Of a stretch of 64,000 bases of DNA, positions 37,661 to 46,819 are shown piece by piece; within the stretch, counting starts at the first letter, position 1; every line of letters begins with the position of its first letter. Origin of the DNA: Paracoccus isoporae (GTDB lineage Bacteria; Pseudomonadota; Alphaproteobacteria; Rhodobacterales; Rhodobacteraceae). The position numbers were made by a program, and so were the translations under genes. The notes below the pieces were generated by a model. It was not told the origin of the DNA, did no database searches, and was given only the letters and a program-made list of their open reading frames with translations. The stretch covers positions 1-64,000 of the forward strand of contig NZ_FNAH01000001.1 in assembly GCF_900101865.1 (NCBI RefSeq), read 5' to 3'.

Positions 37661-38109
37661 GCCGCTGTGTCCTTCTTCTCGACGATGTAGATATGTTCGC
37701 AGGCCAGCACGACCTGATCGTTCTGGTTCAGCACCTCGACCGTCTCGAACAGCCGGCCGAACCCGGCGCGCTTCGGATCGTCCTGCTTGCGCGCGGCGGT
37801 GACGCGGGTGCGGATCGTGTCGCCGATAAACACCGGCCGGACGAAACGCAGCCGGTCGTAACCATAGGAGAACGCGACCGGGTTGATGACCGTCGCGGTC
37901 AGCCCGATGCCGATGGCAAACACCATCGTGCCATGCGCGATCCGCTGGCCGAACTCGCTTTTCGCCATGAACTCGGCATCCATGTGATGGGGAAAGAAAT
38001 CCCCGGTATGGCCGGCATGCACGACGAAATCCGTCTCGGTGATGGTGCGCCCGAAGGTCTCGCGGCGGGCGCCGATCTCGATATCCTCGTAATATTGGGT
38101 AATTTCCAT
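37657..38109 (-). CDS. MaoC-like hot-dog dehydratase
   Basis: A 150-residue single hot-dog domain of the MaoC/R-hydratase type. The hydratase-2 dyad appears as Asp and His in '[13 protein letters not shown]', followed by '[15 protein letters not shown]'. These enzymes normally hydrate enoyl-CoA thioesters, which has no place in the textbook fucose pathway, yet the gene overlaps both neighbours (TGATG with the Gfo/Idh gene, ATGA with the SDR gene). It may act on a CoA ester or a free sugar-acid intermediate; the role is unknown. Confidence 0.88.
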   Translation of the reverse strand: MEITQYYEDIEIGARRETFGRTITETDFVVHAGHTGDFFPHHMDAEFMAKSEFGQRIAHGTMVFAIGIGLTATVINPVAFSYGYDRLRFVRPVFIGDTIRTRVTAARKQDDPKRAGFGRLFETVEVLNQNDQVVLACEHIYIVEKKDTAA

Positions 38110-39161
38110 CAATCCAGGCTTTCGATCGGGGTCGCGGGACAGGAGGAGGCGGCATAGGCCGCCTCGACCAGGGCCATCGTGCGCCAGCCATCCTCGGCGT
38201 CAGAGATCAGCGCCTCCTGCCCCTCCGCGGCGCGTTGCAGATTGTGCATCCGGCTGGTGAAGGCGTCGGGGAACCATGCTCCGGTCAGCGGCACCTCGGT
38301 CCAGTCCCCGCCGCACGGCCGGATCTGCAGGATGTCCGGCTCGCCCTTCGGGTAATCGAGATTGACGCCGAATTTCAGATAGGCCGCGCCCTCGGTCCCG
38401 GCCACGCGCATTTCGCAGGCCTGGTGGGGGCGGCCATAATCCCAGTCATGGTTGACCGACAGCGTGCAGCGGACCCGGTCACCGTAATCGAGAATCGCCG
38501 ATGTCCGCGTCTGCGCGACCTTGTGGGACGGATGCCCGATGGTTCTCGCATGCACCCCGGCAGGATCGCCCAGCAACATGCGGATGCTGTCGAGGTAATG
38601 GATCGAATGCATGGTGATCTCGATGCGCGGCAGGCCGTCGAGGAATTTCCACAGGCCCCAGGGCGTCGCCATCACCCCATGCATCTCGACATCCACCACC
38701 TCGCCCAGCCAGCCCTGCGCGATAACGTCGCGCAGCGCCAGCATCATCGGCGAGAAGCGAAGCTGGAAATTCACCGCCGCCTGCAAGCTGCGGGCGCGGC
38801 AGATCCCCAGGATCTCGGTTGCCCCGGTCAGATCCATGCCCATCGGCTTCTGGATCAGCACCGCCGCCCCCTCGGGCAGCGCCGACAGGATCCCGGCATG
38901 TGCTTTCGGCGGGGTCGCCAGGTCGAACACCGCGCCCGGCACCGCCGCCGCCTCCGCGACCGAGGCGAATGCGCGCTGCCCCAATGCCGCGACCTTCTGC
39001 GGATCGGGATCATAGATCCCCGCGACCTCGTAGCCGCCCCTGGCATAGGCCGGCAGATGCGCGTCGCCGGTGATGGAACCGGCACCGAAAATCACGATGG
39101 GCCTGCGGCGCTCGGGCGCGGGCCAGTGCTGGCGCAGCGCCTCGGCGCGAAACTCACTCAT
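38109..39161 (-). CDS. Gfo/Idh/MocA family oxidoreductase
   Basis: A 350-residue sugar-type oxidoreductase. The N-terminal Rossmann domain has '[18 protein letters not shown]' and an acidic 'IYDPDP' for the cofactor ribose. 'LIQKPMG' holds the family's conserved Lys (the EKP-like motif, here QKP). The C-terminal sheet domain includes '[15 protein letters not shown]' and a His pair 'TMHSIHYLD'. No separate L-fucose 1-dehydrogenase was found in the cluster, so this is a candidate for the first oxidation step, though that is only inference. It overlaps the mutarotase gene by 8 nt. Confidence 0.87.
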   Translation of the reverse strand: MSEFRAEALRQHWPAPERRRPIVIFGAGSITGDAHLPAYARGGYEVAGIYDPDPQKVAALGQRAFASVAEAAAVPGAVFDLATPPKAHAGILSALPEGAAVLIQKPMGMDLTGATEILGICRARSLQAAVNFQLRFSPMMLALRDVIAQGWLGEVVDVEMHGVMATPWGLWKFLDGLPRIEITMHSIHYLDSIRMLLGDPAGVHARTIGHPSHKVAQTRTSAILDYGDRVRCTLSVNHDWDYGRPHQACEMRVAGTEGAAYLKFGVNLDYPKGEPDILQIRPCGGDWTEVPLTGAWFPDAFTSRMHNLQRAAEGQEALISDAEDGWRTMALVEAAYAASSCPATPIESLD

Positions 39162-39483
39162 GGAAGAACACCTCCTCCATCGGCGCCCACCACTCCCCTT
39201 CCGCCGCCGTCGCCAGCGGTTTCTGGCAGGGCTCGCAGACCGACCACCACTCCTGCGTCACCGGATCGGCGGCCATCTTCGCCTGATCGGCCGCCCAATC
39301 GGTGCCGTGATACTCGAAATGCGAAAACAGCAGGTTCTCCGGCTCGCGCAGATAGATCACGTAATTGCGGATATTGCATTCGGTGATCGTCTTGAGCACG
39401 CCGGGCCAGGCATTGGCATGAAGTTCCTTGTAGCGCGCGATCTTGTCGGGATTGAGCGCGATGACAGAGCCCATGCGGATCAT
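39154..39483 (-). CDS. L-rhamnose/L-fucose mutarotase family protein
   Basis: A 109-residue RhaM-type mutarotase that interconverts the alpha and beta forms of a 6-deoxy-hexose. His22 and Tyr41 fall exactly where I recall the catalytic His and Tyr of E. coli RhaM, and 'EYHGTDWAADQAKMAADPVTQEWW' continues the family pattern. The ATG overlaps the upstream dehydratase by 4 nt. It indicates that the operon handles a reducing 6-deoxy sugar. Confidence 0.9.
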   Translation of the reverse strand: MIRMGSVIALNPDKIARYKELHANAWPGVLKTITECNIRNYVIYLREPENLLFSHFEYHGTDWAADQAKMAADPVTQEWWSVCEPCQKPLATAAEGEWWAPMEEVFFHE

Positions 39484-40601
39484 GTGTCGGACCTCCTGAC
39501 GCTGCGGTTGAACTCGGGCACGGCGCGGGCCCGGATCGCGTCCCAGTTCCAGTCGATGCCGATGCCCGGGCTCTCCGGCGCGATGGCCATGCCGTTCTCG
39601 ATGGTCAGCCCGGTATGGGTGATCTCGTCGAGCTGCGGGATATATTCGACATATCGGCCATTCTGCACCGCGCAGACCAGGCTGACATGCAGCTCCATCA
39701 GGAAATGCGGGCAGACCGGGATGTCGAAACCCTCGGCCATATGCGCGACCTTCAGCCAGGGCGTGATGCCGCCGATCCGCCCCGCGTCCACCTGGACGAT
39801 CCCGCAGGCATCGCGCGCCGCGTATTCCGCGAAATGCCGGATGGAATAGAGCGATTCGCCCACCGCCACCGGAATATCCGAGGCCTGCGACAACGCGACG
39901 TGGCCGGCAATGTCATCCGCCGGCAGCGGCTCCTCGATCCAGGCCAGCCCGAACGGCGCAAGTGCCGCCGCCCGCCTGCGCGCCGTATCGCGCGAAAATC
40001 CCTGATTGGCGTCGGTCATGATCTCGTAGCCGTCGCCCACCGCCTCGCGCAGCGCGGCGATCCGGGCCACATCCTCGGCCAGCACCGGACGCCCGATCTT
40101 GACCTTCGATCCGGTGAATCCCTGCGCCTTGGCCGCCAGCGCATCCTCGACAATCGCCTCCACCGGCAGATGCAGCCAGCCGCCCTCGGTGGTGTAGCAG
40201 GGCGCGCTGCGCCGCGCCCCGCCCGCCATGCGCCACAGCGGCAGACCGGCCTTGCGGCAGCGCAGATCCCACAGCGCCGTGTCGATGGCGGCAAGCGCAA
40301 TCGAGGTGATCGCGCCGATCGTGGTGGCATGGGTCAGGAATTCCAGCTCGTGCCAGATCGCCTCCAGCTCGGTCGGGTCGCGGCCGATGATGCGCGGGCA
40401 CAGATGATCGGCCAGCAGCCGCATCACCGACGAGCCGCCCGTGCCGATCGTATAGGAATAGCCGGTGCCCTGCGCCCCGTCACTGTCGGTGATGGTGACA
40501 ATCGGGGTTTCCTGGGTCACGAAACTCTGAATGGCGTCCTGGCGCTCGACCTTTGGGGCCAGGTCGACCATCGCCAGATCGATCCGTTCGATCCTGGCCA
40601 T
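39480..40601 (-). CDS. Second enolase-superfamily sugar-acid dehydratase (mandelate racemase type)
   Basis: A 373-residue mandelate racemase/muconate lactonizing-type enzyme. Active-site residues can be placed: Lys166 and Lys168 (KVKIG), metal ligands Asp197 (TDANQ), Glu223 (WIEEP) and Glu249 (VGES), and His299 (CPHF). This fits abstraction of an alpha proton from a sugar acid. It is distinct from the FucD at 34801, so the locus can probably dehydrate two different acids, or two epimers. The ATG overlaps the ABC ATPase stop (TGATG). Confidence 0.88.
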   Translation of the reverse strand: MARIERIDLAMVDLAPKVERQDAIQSFVTQETPIVTITDSDGAQGTGYSYTIGTGGSSVMRLLADHLCPRIIGRDPTELEAIWHELEFLTHATTIGAITSIALAAIDTALWDLRCRKAGLPLWRMAGGARRSAPCYTTEGGWLHLPVEAIVEDALAAKAQGFTGSKVKIGRPVLAEDVARIAALREAVGDGYEIMTDANQGFSRDTARRRAAALAPFGLAWIEEPLPADDIAGHVALSQASDIPVAVGESLYSIRHFAEYAARDACGIVQVDAGRIGGITPWLKVAHMAEGFDIPVCPHFLMELHVSLVCAVQNGRYVEYIPQLDEITHTGLTIENGMAIAPESPGIGIDWNWDAIRARAVPEFNRSVRRSDT

Positions 40602-41695
40602 CACGCGGTCCTCAGCGATCTGCCGCTCTCGCCGTCGAACAGATGGACGCGCGACAGGTCGATCTGGAAATCGACCGTCTCCCCGCGTCGCAGGTCGCGC
40701 GGATTTAGCATCCGGCTGGTCCATTCCACCCCGCCGAAGCGCACGAACAGCAGCGTCTCATTGCCGAGCGGCTCGGTCAGCGCCACCTCAAGCGGCCGCG
40801 TCTCCACCGCCTCGCCGGCATGAAGCCCGTGGCCCACCGGATAGATGTCGTCGGGCCGCAGCCCCAGCGTCACGCGCTGTCCCGCCGTCACCGCATCGCG
40901 GAACTGCGCGGGCAGCGGCAGCGTCTCGCCATCACCGAAACGGATCAGCCCGTCCTGTATCACGCCCTCGGCCATGTTCATCGGCGGCGAGCCGATGAAG
41001 CCGGCCACGAAACGCGTGGCGGGGCGGTTGAACACCTCGTCGGGGGAACCGGCCTGCTCGATCAGACCGTCGCGCATGATGACGATCCGGTCGGCCAGCG
41101 TCATCGCCTCGATCTGGTCATGGGTGACATAGACCACGGTCGATCCCAGCCGGGCATGCAGCCGCTTGATCTCGGTGCGCATCTGGCCGCGCAGCTTGGC
41201 ATCCAGATTGGACAAGGGCTCGTCGAACAGGAACACGTCCGGGTTGCGCACGATGGCGCGGCCCATGGCGACGCGCTGCCGCTGCCCGCCCGAGAGCTGC
41301 GCCGGGCGGCGATCCAGCAGCGGCTCGATCTCCAGCGCACGCGCAGCATCGGCCACCGCCGTCTCGATCTCGGCCTCGGGCCGGCCCGCGATCTTCAGCG
41401 TGAAGCCCATATTCTCGCGCACCGTCATATGCGGGTAGAGCGCGTAGGACTGGAACACCATCGAGATGTTGCGCTGTCTCGGCGCCAGATCGTTCACCAC
41501 CCGGTCGCCGATCAGAATATCGCCGCTGCTGATCTCCTCCAGCCCCGCGATCATGCGCAGCGTCGTCGATTTCCCGCAGCCTGATGGCCCCACGAGCGCC
41601 ACGAACTCGCCATCCTCGACGTGGAGGTCCAGCCCCTTCACGGCGTGAAAGCTGCCGTATTTCTTGTCCAACTGCCTGAGGCTCAGATCTGCCAT
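40601..41695 (-). CDS. Sugar ABC transporter ATP-binding protein (UgpC/MsmK type)
   Basis: A 364-residue CUT1-family ATPase. The Walker A is GPSGCGKST, the signature '[15 protein letters not shown]', and the Walker B '[19 protein letters not shown]', with H-loop 'THDQIEAM'. A C-terminal TOBE domain begins at about residue 240 ('GFIGSPPMNMAEG'). It energises the two permeases encoded just upstream. Six bases separate it from the MalG-type gene. Confidence 0.93.
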   Translation of the reverse strand: MADLSLRQLDKKYGSFHAVKGLDLHVEDGEFVALVGPSGCGKSTTLRMIAGLEEISSGDILIGDRVVNDLAPRQRNISMVFQSYALYPHMTVRENMGFTLKIAGRPEAEIETAVADAARALEIEPLLDRRPAQLSGGQRQRVAMGRAIVRNPDVFLFDEPLSNLDAKLRGQMRTEIKRLHARLGSTVVYVTHDQIEAMTLADRIVIMRDGLIEQAGSPDEVFNRPATRFVAGFIGSPPMNMAEGVIQDGLIRFGDGETLPLPAQFRDAVTAGQRVTLGLRPDDIYPVGHGLHAGEAVETRPLEVALTEPLGNETLLFVRFGGVEWTSRMLNPRDLRRGETVDFQIDLSRVHLFDGESGRSLRTA

Positions 41696-41701
41696 GCGGC
41701 C

Positions 41702-42571
41702 CTATCCCTTGATTGCGCCCGATGTCAGCCCCGAAACCAGATGTTTCTGGACCGCATAGGTCAGTAGAAGCGCCGGCACGATCATCACCACGGCCAATGC
41801 GCACATGCCGCGCCAGTCGATCGTGAATTCGGCAGTATAATCCAGCAGCCCCACCGGCAGGGTCTTGCTGTTGGTGGACCGCGTGAGCTGCGACGCCAGG
41901 GCGAACTCGTTCCACGCGGTCAGGAAGGCGAAGATCCCGGCACTCGCGATGCCTGGCCGGGCCAGCGGAAACTCCACCCGCCAGAAAGCCTGCCAGCGCG
42001 TGCAGCCGTCGATCTGCGCAGCCTCAGAAAGATCCTTCGGCACCTGCCGGAAAAACCCGTCGATGAGCCAAATGGTGAAGGGCACATTCATCGCCACATA
42101 GGCGAGGATCAGCCCGAAATGCGTATCGATGATGCCCAGCCGCGCATACAGGAAGAACAGCGGCAGCGACAGCGCGATGCCCGGCACGGTGCGGGTCAGC
42201 ATCAGACCGATGAACCAGCCAGACTTGCCCCGGAACCGATACCGCGCGAAGGCGTATCCCCCGGCCATCCCCACCGCCAGCGCGATCACGGTCGAGGTGG
42301 TGGCGATGATGATCGAGTTGCGGAAATAATCCAGCACCGGGATCCCGCCCGCGCCGACGCCCGAGAACATCGCCACATAGGCATCGAAGTTCAGCTCGCG
42401 CGGGATCCAGACCGGCGGCTTGGCCATGATCTCGACCGTGGGGCGCAGCGAGTTCAGCACGATCCACAGCCCCGGCAGGCAGATGATCGCCATGGCAATG
42501 AACAGCGCGACATTCAGCGCCCAGCGGGTCAGCCGCTTGCGGATGCGAGAGCTTTGATTGGCGTCCATCAT
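41702..42571 (-). CDS. Sugar ABC transporter permease, MalG type
   Basis: A 289-residue inner-membrane permease with six helices. The EAA loop is 'SEAAQIDGCTRWQAFWRVEFPL' around residue 190, and the typical 'TAWNEFALA' lies near the end. The ATG at 42571 overlaps the other permease stop (TGATGATG). CUT1 importer with its partner at 42571-43467. Confidence 0.92.
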   Translation of the reverse strand: MMDANQSSRIRKRLTRWALNVALFIAMAIICLPGLWIVLNSLRPTVEIMAKPPVWIPRELNFDAYVAMFSGVGAGGIPVLDYFRNSIIIATTSTVIALAVGMAGGYAFARYRFRGKSGWFIGLMLTRTVPGIALSLPLFFLYARLGIIDTHFGLILAYVAMNVPFTIWLIDGFFRQVPKDLSEAAQIDGCTRWQAFWRVEFPLARPGIASAGIFAFLTAWNEFALASQLTRSTNSKTLPVGLLDYTAEFTIDWRGMCALAVVMIVPALLLTYAVQKHLVSGLTSGAIKG

Positions 42572-43467
42572 CACCACTCCGCCGCGATCTGGGACCGCGC
42601 TTTCGAGAGTTGCCGGAAGAAGATCAGCGTGAACGCGATGGACAGCAGGATCGCGATATAGGCCATCGCATTCGCCATCCCCATCCGCGCATCCGAATAG
42701 GCGGTGCGCGAGATCAGCGTCCACAGAACCTCGGTGCGCCGCGCCGGACCGCCATCGGTCATGATCTTGATGATGTCATAGGCCCGCGCCACATCCAGCG
42801 ACCGGATGGTCATGGCGATGAACGCAAACGGCATCAGGAACGGCCAGGTGACATAGCGAAAGGTCTGCCACGGCGTGCAGCCATCGACGCGCGCGGCCTC
42901 CAGCGGGTCGCGCGGCATCGCCATCAGCCCGGCCAGGATGAAGATCGCGAACACGGCGGTGGACGACCAGATCTCTGCCACCATGATCGAGATGAAGGCC
43001 AGGTTCTGATCGATCAGCCACGGGATTGCCCGATCCGTCAGCCCCAGCGATTGCAGCGCGTTGTTCACCAGCCCGACATTGTCGTTGAACATGAACTTGA
43101 ACTGGAACCCGACCAGCACCGGAGAGAACATCATCGGGAACATCATGATCGTGCGCAGGATGCGCTGCCCCCGGCTTGCCCGCTCGATCAGCAGGGCGAG
43201 GCCCAGACCCAGCACCATCTCCAGATTGAGCGCGACCGTCAGCAGCAGCACCGTGCGCCCGAAGGCCGACCAGAACTGCGCGTCCCCCAGCAGCCGGGCA
43301 TAGTTCCTCAGCCCGATGAAGTCATACATCGTATCCGGCCGGGTCAGCCGGAACGGGGTGAAGCTGGACCACAGCGACAGTCCCAGCGGGATCACCACGA
43401 TCGCGGCAAGGATCAGCACCGCCGGCAACAGCAGCAGAAGATGGGGGGGCAAGCGCCAGGGCTTCAT
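42571..43467 (-). CDS. Sugar ABC transporter permease, MalF type
   Basis: A 298-residue permease with six helices and an EAA loop at 'LEAARVDGCTPWQTFRYVTWPFL' near residue 195. The N-terminal 'LPAVLILAAIVVIPLGLSLWSSF' is the usual first helix. It is separated from the binding-protein gene by a 60-base gap with a strong hairpin. Confidence 0.92.
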   Translation of the reverse strand: MKPWRLPPHLLLLLPAVLILAAIVVIPLGLSLWSSFTPFRLTRPDTMYDFIGLRNYARLLGDAQFWSAFGRTVLLLTVALNLEMVLGLGLALLIERASRGQRILRTIMMFPMMFSPVLVGFQFKFMFNDNVGLVNNALQSLGLTDRAIPWLIDQNLAFISIMVAEIWSSTAVFAIFILAGLMAMPRDPLEAARVDGCTPWQTFRYVTWPFLMPFAFIAMTIRSLDVARAYDIIKIMTDGGPARRTEVLWTLISRTAYSDARMGMANAMAYIAILLSIAFTLIFFRQLSKARSQIAAEW

Positions 43468-43495
43468 GGGAGTTCCGGTATCAGGTGACGGGAAC

Positions 43496-43516
43496 GGGGG
43501 CCGCCGCGCGGCCCCC
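43496..43516 (-). terminator. GC hairpin between the sugar-binding-protein gene and the permease genes
   Basis: GGGGGCCGC / GCGGCCCCC with a 3-base loop and no T tract. As in the ugp operon, it sits directly after the binding-protein gene, so it likely stabilises that mRNA or thins transcription into the permeases. Confidence 0.65.
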
Positions 43517-43527
43517 GCAGCTAGCGA

Positions 43528-44841
43528 TTACAGCTCGCCCGCATCCATCAGCACATTCGTCGCCGCCTCGGCCGCGGCATCCAGCGCCTCCTGCGCGGAT
43601 TTGTCGCCCAGGATCGCCGCCTGCAATTCGGGATAGACCACGTTGGTCATCTCGATCCAGCTTGGCGAGCGCGGCACCGGATAGGCGCCCTCCGCCGCCA
43701 CCTGGAACGCCGTCAGCGCCTCGCTGCGATACTCGTCGCCCTCGGCCTCGGCGATGATGTGATCCCAGACCGCGCTGCGCGTCGGCAGGGGACCGGCCGC
43801 ACTTTCCATCTTCTGGCTGTCCTCGTTGGTCAGGAACCACACCAGCGATGCCGCGGCCTCGGGATTTTCGCAATCTTCCGTGACCGAGAAGCCGTGGAAC
43901 CCCGACCAGCCGCTGCGCGCGCCGGACGATCCCTTGGGCGGCGGCGCGACGCCGACATTGCCGGCGATCTTGCTCGATTCAGGATCGTTGAAGAAGCCCA
44001 TCCAGCCCGGCCAGTCATGGTTGACCGCGACCGTGCCCGAGGCGAAGCCCTGCCCCAGATCGTCCCACAGATAATTCGGCACGCCGTTGGGCACCGCGTT
44101 GGCCGCGTAAAGATCGACGAACCATTGCAGCGCCGCGACCCCGGCGTCGGAGTTGAAGGCCGGCTCGCCATCCGCATTCAGGAATTCGCCGCCATTGGCC
44201 TTCAGGATCTCATAGAACCGCCCGGCAATCGCCTCTTCCTTGCCGGCATATTGCGTGCCGTAGAAATCCGGCGGATCGGCAAAGAACTTCGCCTGGTCGG
44301 CCAGCTGGTCCCATGTGTCCGGGGGCGCAAGCGGATAGCCGTATTCCTCCTCGAAGGCGGTCTTGTTCGCCTCGTCCTCATAGAGCGATTTCTGGTAATA
44401 CACCGCCGAAACGTCGAATTGCGCGCGCGGCAGCATCACCAGCCGGTCATCCAGCGTCGCCGCATCCAGCGTGGCCGGCACGAAGCCGGACAGCGCGTCT
44501 TCGGGCAGCAATGCGCGCAGATCCTGGTAGATGCCCGGATATTGCGGCGCGAAGGACGAATGGTTCGAGCCCACGCACCAGCCGAGCTGGCCGGTGGCGA
44601 TGTCGGACTTGATCTCGCGATCCAGCTCGAAATGGTTCTTTTTCGAGATCACTTCGACCGTCGCACCCGTGGCCTCCTGCCATTCGTTGATGCGGGCATA
44701 GAGCGCCTCGTATTGCTGGCCCCCGATCAGCTTGGCCTGCACCGTCACCCCGTCGAAACTGCCGGGCAGGTCCTGCGCGGCCGCCATTCCGGCCAGCAGA
44801 CTTCCCCCGAGCAGCGCCGCGAGTTTCGCTGAATATGTCAT
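43528..44841 (-). CDS. Sugar ABC transporter substrate-binding protein
   Basis: A 437-residue CUT1-type periplasmic binding protein. The signal peptide is 'MTYSAKLAALLGGSLLAGMAAAQ', with cleavage near residue 22. The mature part shows the family pattern 'YARINEWQEATGATVEVIS', 'YYQKSLYEDE', and a C-terminal 'WFLTNEDSQKMESAAGPLPTRSAVW'. I chose the ATG at 44841 because GGAGG then lies six bases upstream. It is the first gene of the long leftward fucose-type operon, divergent from the IclR gene. The ligand is presumed to be L-fucose or a related sugar. Confidence 0.92.
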   Translation of the reverse strand: MTYSAKLAALLGGSLLAGMAAAQDLPGSFDGVTVQAKLIGGQQYEALYARINEWQEATGATVEVISKKNHFELDREIKSDIATGQLGWCVGSNHSSFAPQYPGIYQDLRALLPEDALSGFVPATLDAATLDDRLVMLPRAQFDVSAVYYQKSLYEDEANKTAFEEEYGYPLAPPDTWDQLADQAKFFADPPDFYGTQYAGKEEAIAGRFYEILKANGGEFLNADGEPAFNSDAGVAALQWFVDLYAANAVPNGVPNYLWDDLGQGFASGTVAVNHDWPGWMGFFNDPESSKIAGNVGVAPPPKGSSGARSGWSGFHGFSVTEDCENPEAAASLVWFLTNEDSQKMESAAGPLPTRSAVWDHIIAEAEGDEYRSEALTAFQVAAEGAYPVPRSPSWIEMTNVVYPELQAAILGDKSAQEALDAAAEAATNVLMDAGEL

Positions 44842-44899
44842 TTCCATCCTCCCTGATTGCTTTGGCATCTATGATTGCGCCAGTGAGCAGCCTATTTAC

Positions 44900-44928
44900 A
44901 TACAAATTCCAAACCGGCGAGTTGTCAA
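44900..44928 (-). promoter_or_regulatory. Candidate sigma-70 promoter of the sugar catabolic operon
   Basis: On the minus strand TTGACA (44928-44923) is followed after 17 bases by TTGTAT (44905-44900), 59 bases before the binding-protein ATG. It is in the 149-base divergent region shared with the IclR gene, where an IclR operator would be expected; AT-rich half-sites TACAAATTC and GAATTTACC flank it. Confidence 0.35.
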
Positions 44929-44990
44929 GCGAACTTCTGGCTTGACCGCAGCTTGTATCGTATATGAATTTACCGTTTACGGGAGATGCC

Positions 44991-45764
44991 ATGTCAGACG
45001 ATGATCGATACCGCGCGCCGGCCCTCGACAAGGGGCTTGATATTCTTGAACTTCTGGCCGGGATCGATGGCGGTCTGACCCAGGCCGAGATCGGCAAGCG
45101 GCTCGACCGCAGCCCGAACGAGTTCTACCGGATGCTCGACCGGCTGCAGAAGCGCGGCTATGTCACCCGGCTCGAAGGCGACCGCTTCGCGCTGACGCTG
45201 AAGCTGTTCGGCATCTCGCAGCTCCACCCGCCGACGCGCCGCCTGGTCAGCTATGCCACCCCGCTGATGCGCGAACTGGCCATCCGCACCCGCCAGGCCA
45301 ACCAGCTCACCGTGTTCGATCGCGGCCAGGTGGTGGTCATCGCCCAGCAGGAGGCCCCCGGATACTGGGGCATCAGCGTCCGCGTCGGCTCGCATATCAG
45401 CCTTTACGACACCGGCTCGGGCCATGTGCTTCTGGCCTTCAGCACCGAGGAGCAGCGCCGCGTCATGGTGGCCGAGAACCCGCTCGATGCCGGGCGCGAG
45501 ATGCCCCCTTCGCTGGCCAGCCGGCTCGACCGGATCCGCGAGCAGGGCTATGAAAGCATGCCCTCGGCCCAGACCGCCGGGGTGTTCAACCTCTCGGCCC
45601 CCGTCATGGCCGGCGACGGCGCGGCCATCGCCGCGCTGACCGTGCCCTATCTGCCGCTGGTCAATGTGCCCGACGCGCCGGATCTCTCCGACTGCACGCA
45701 TATGCTGCTCGACACATGCCGGACGCTCTCGTCCATGGCCGGCGCCGGGGTGGAGACCGGCTGA
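44991..45764 (+). CDS. IclR family transcriptional regulator
   Basis: A 257-residue regulator. The N-terminal winged helix-turn-helix (about residues 12-70) has 'LTQAEIGKRLDRSPNEFYRMLDRLQKRGYV'-type sequence. The C-terminal effector domain (about 80-250) has 'TGSGHVLLAFSTEEQR' and 'TAGVFNLSAPVM'. I chose the ATG at 44991, with GGGAG upstream. It is divergent from the sugar operon and directly upstream of the lactonase gene, and is the likely local regulator responding to a sugar-acid intermediate. Confidence 0.92.
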   Translation: MSDDDRYRAPALDKGLDILELLAGIDGGLTQAEIGKRLDRSPNEFYRMLDRLQKRGYVTRLEGDRFALTLKLFGISQLHPPTRRLVSYATPLMRELAIRTRQANQLTVFDRGQVVVIAQQEAPGYWGISVRVGSHISLYDTGSGHVLLAFSTEEQRRVMVAENPLDAGREMPPSLASRLDRIREQGYESMPSAQTAGVFNLSAPVMAGDGAAIAALTVPYLPLVNVPDAPDLSDCTHMLLDTCRTLSSMAGAGVETG

Positions 45765-45798
45765 CCCCGGTGACCGCAACATCGAAGGAACGGCACGC

Positions 45799-46644
45799 AT
45801 GACCATGATCGACACCCATCTGCACCTGGTGGACCGCACGGCACTCACCTATCCCTGGCTCGCGGATGCGCCCGCGCTCGACCGGGACTGGACCCATGAG
45901 GATTACGCGCGGGAGGCGGCGGCCTGCGGCATCACAGCCGCGCTGCATATGGAGGTCGATGTCGCCGAAGACCTGATCGCGGCGGAAACCGCCCATATCG
46001 AGTCCCTGCCCGACCGCGCGGATGTCCCGATCATCGGCATCATCGGCGGCTGCCGCCCCGAATCGCCCCGCTTCGCCCAGCAGATCGAGCAGGCCCTGTC
46101 CGGCGGCGCGGTGGTCGGGCTGCGCCGCGTGCTCCATACCATGCCCGACGATCTGTCCCGGACCGCGCAGTTCCGCGACAATCTCCGCCGCCTCTCCGAC
46201 CACGACCTGCCCTTCGATCTCTGCGTGCTGGCCCGGCAATTGCCACTGGCCATCGCGCTCGCCGATGCCGCGCCCGACACGCAATTCGTGCTGGATCACT
46301 GCGGCGTGCCCGACATTGCCGGTGGCGCGTTCGACGGCTGGGCGCGGGACATTGCGGCTCTGGCCGAACGACCCAATGTGGCCGCCAAGATCTCCGGCCT
46401 GCCCGCCTATGCCGCGCCGGGCTGGACACCGTCGGATCTGCGTCGCTGGACCGATCACGTCGCGGCAAGTTTCGGCTTCGACCGGCTGGTCTGGGGCAGC
46501 GACTGGTTCGTCTGCACGCTGGGGGGCGGTCTGACCAAATGGGCCGAGGCCACGCGAGACCTCTTCGCCCACGCCTCCGAGGCCGAGCGCCACGCGCTCT
46601 ACGCCGCCAATGCCGCGCGGATCTGGAAGCTGCCGCTAGACTGA
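45799..46644 (+). CDS. Amidohydrolase-2 family lactonase (L-fuconolactonase candidate)
   Basis: A 281-residue amidohydrolase of the COG3618 lactonase type. The first metal motif is 'MIDTHLHLVD' (His7, His9). 'LDHCGVPD' gives another His, and 'WGSDWF' the conserved Asp near the C-terminus. In the fucose route it opens L-fucono-lactone to L-fuconate. It is 34 bases after the IclR gene, on the same strand, and so likely in one transcript with it. L-rhamnono- or galactono-lactone are possible substrates. Confidence 0.9.
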   Translation: MTMIDTHLHLVDRTALTYPWLADAPALDRDWTHEDYAREAAACGITAALHMEVDVAEDLIAAETAHIESLPDRADVPIIGIIGGCRPESPRFAQQIEQALSGGAVVGLRRVLHTMPDDLSRTAQFRDNLRRLSDHDLPFDLCVLARQLPLAIALADAAPDTQFVLDHCGVPDIAGGAFDGWARDIAALAERPNVAAKISGLPAYAAPGWTPSDLRRWTDHVAASFGFDRLVWGSDWFVCTLGGGLTKWAEATRDLFAHASEAERHALYAANAARIWKLPLD

Positions 46645-46742
46645 CCGGCGCACCGCCCGTCCCCGACCTCGCACCACCCGCCAGGCCACGCTGGCGCGCG
46701 GCCGAGACGATTTGTCATGCAACGGGACATAGGGCGATGTCG

Positions 46743-46819
46743 TGGTAGCGGAGGAGGGACTTGAACCCCCGACACAAGGATTATGATTCCTCTGCTCTAA
46801 CCAACTGAGCTACTCCGCC
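46743..46819 (-). tRNA. tRNA-Met (CAT anticodon), elongator type
   Basis: A 77-nt cloverleaf read on the minus strand: acceptor GGCGGAG/CTCCGCT (first pair G-U), D arm GCTC/GAGC, anticodon stem GAGGA/TCCTT with loop ATCATAA (anticodon CAT), T arm GGGGG-TTCAAGT-CCCTC, and an encoded CCA. CAT could also mark tRNA-Ile2 (lysidine-modified), but the body matches alphaproteobacterial elongator tRNA-Met as I recall it. The weak first pair argues only mildly for caution. Confidence 0.9.
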
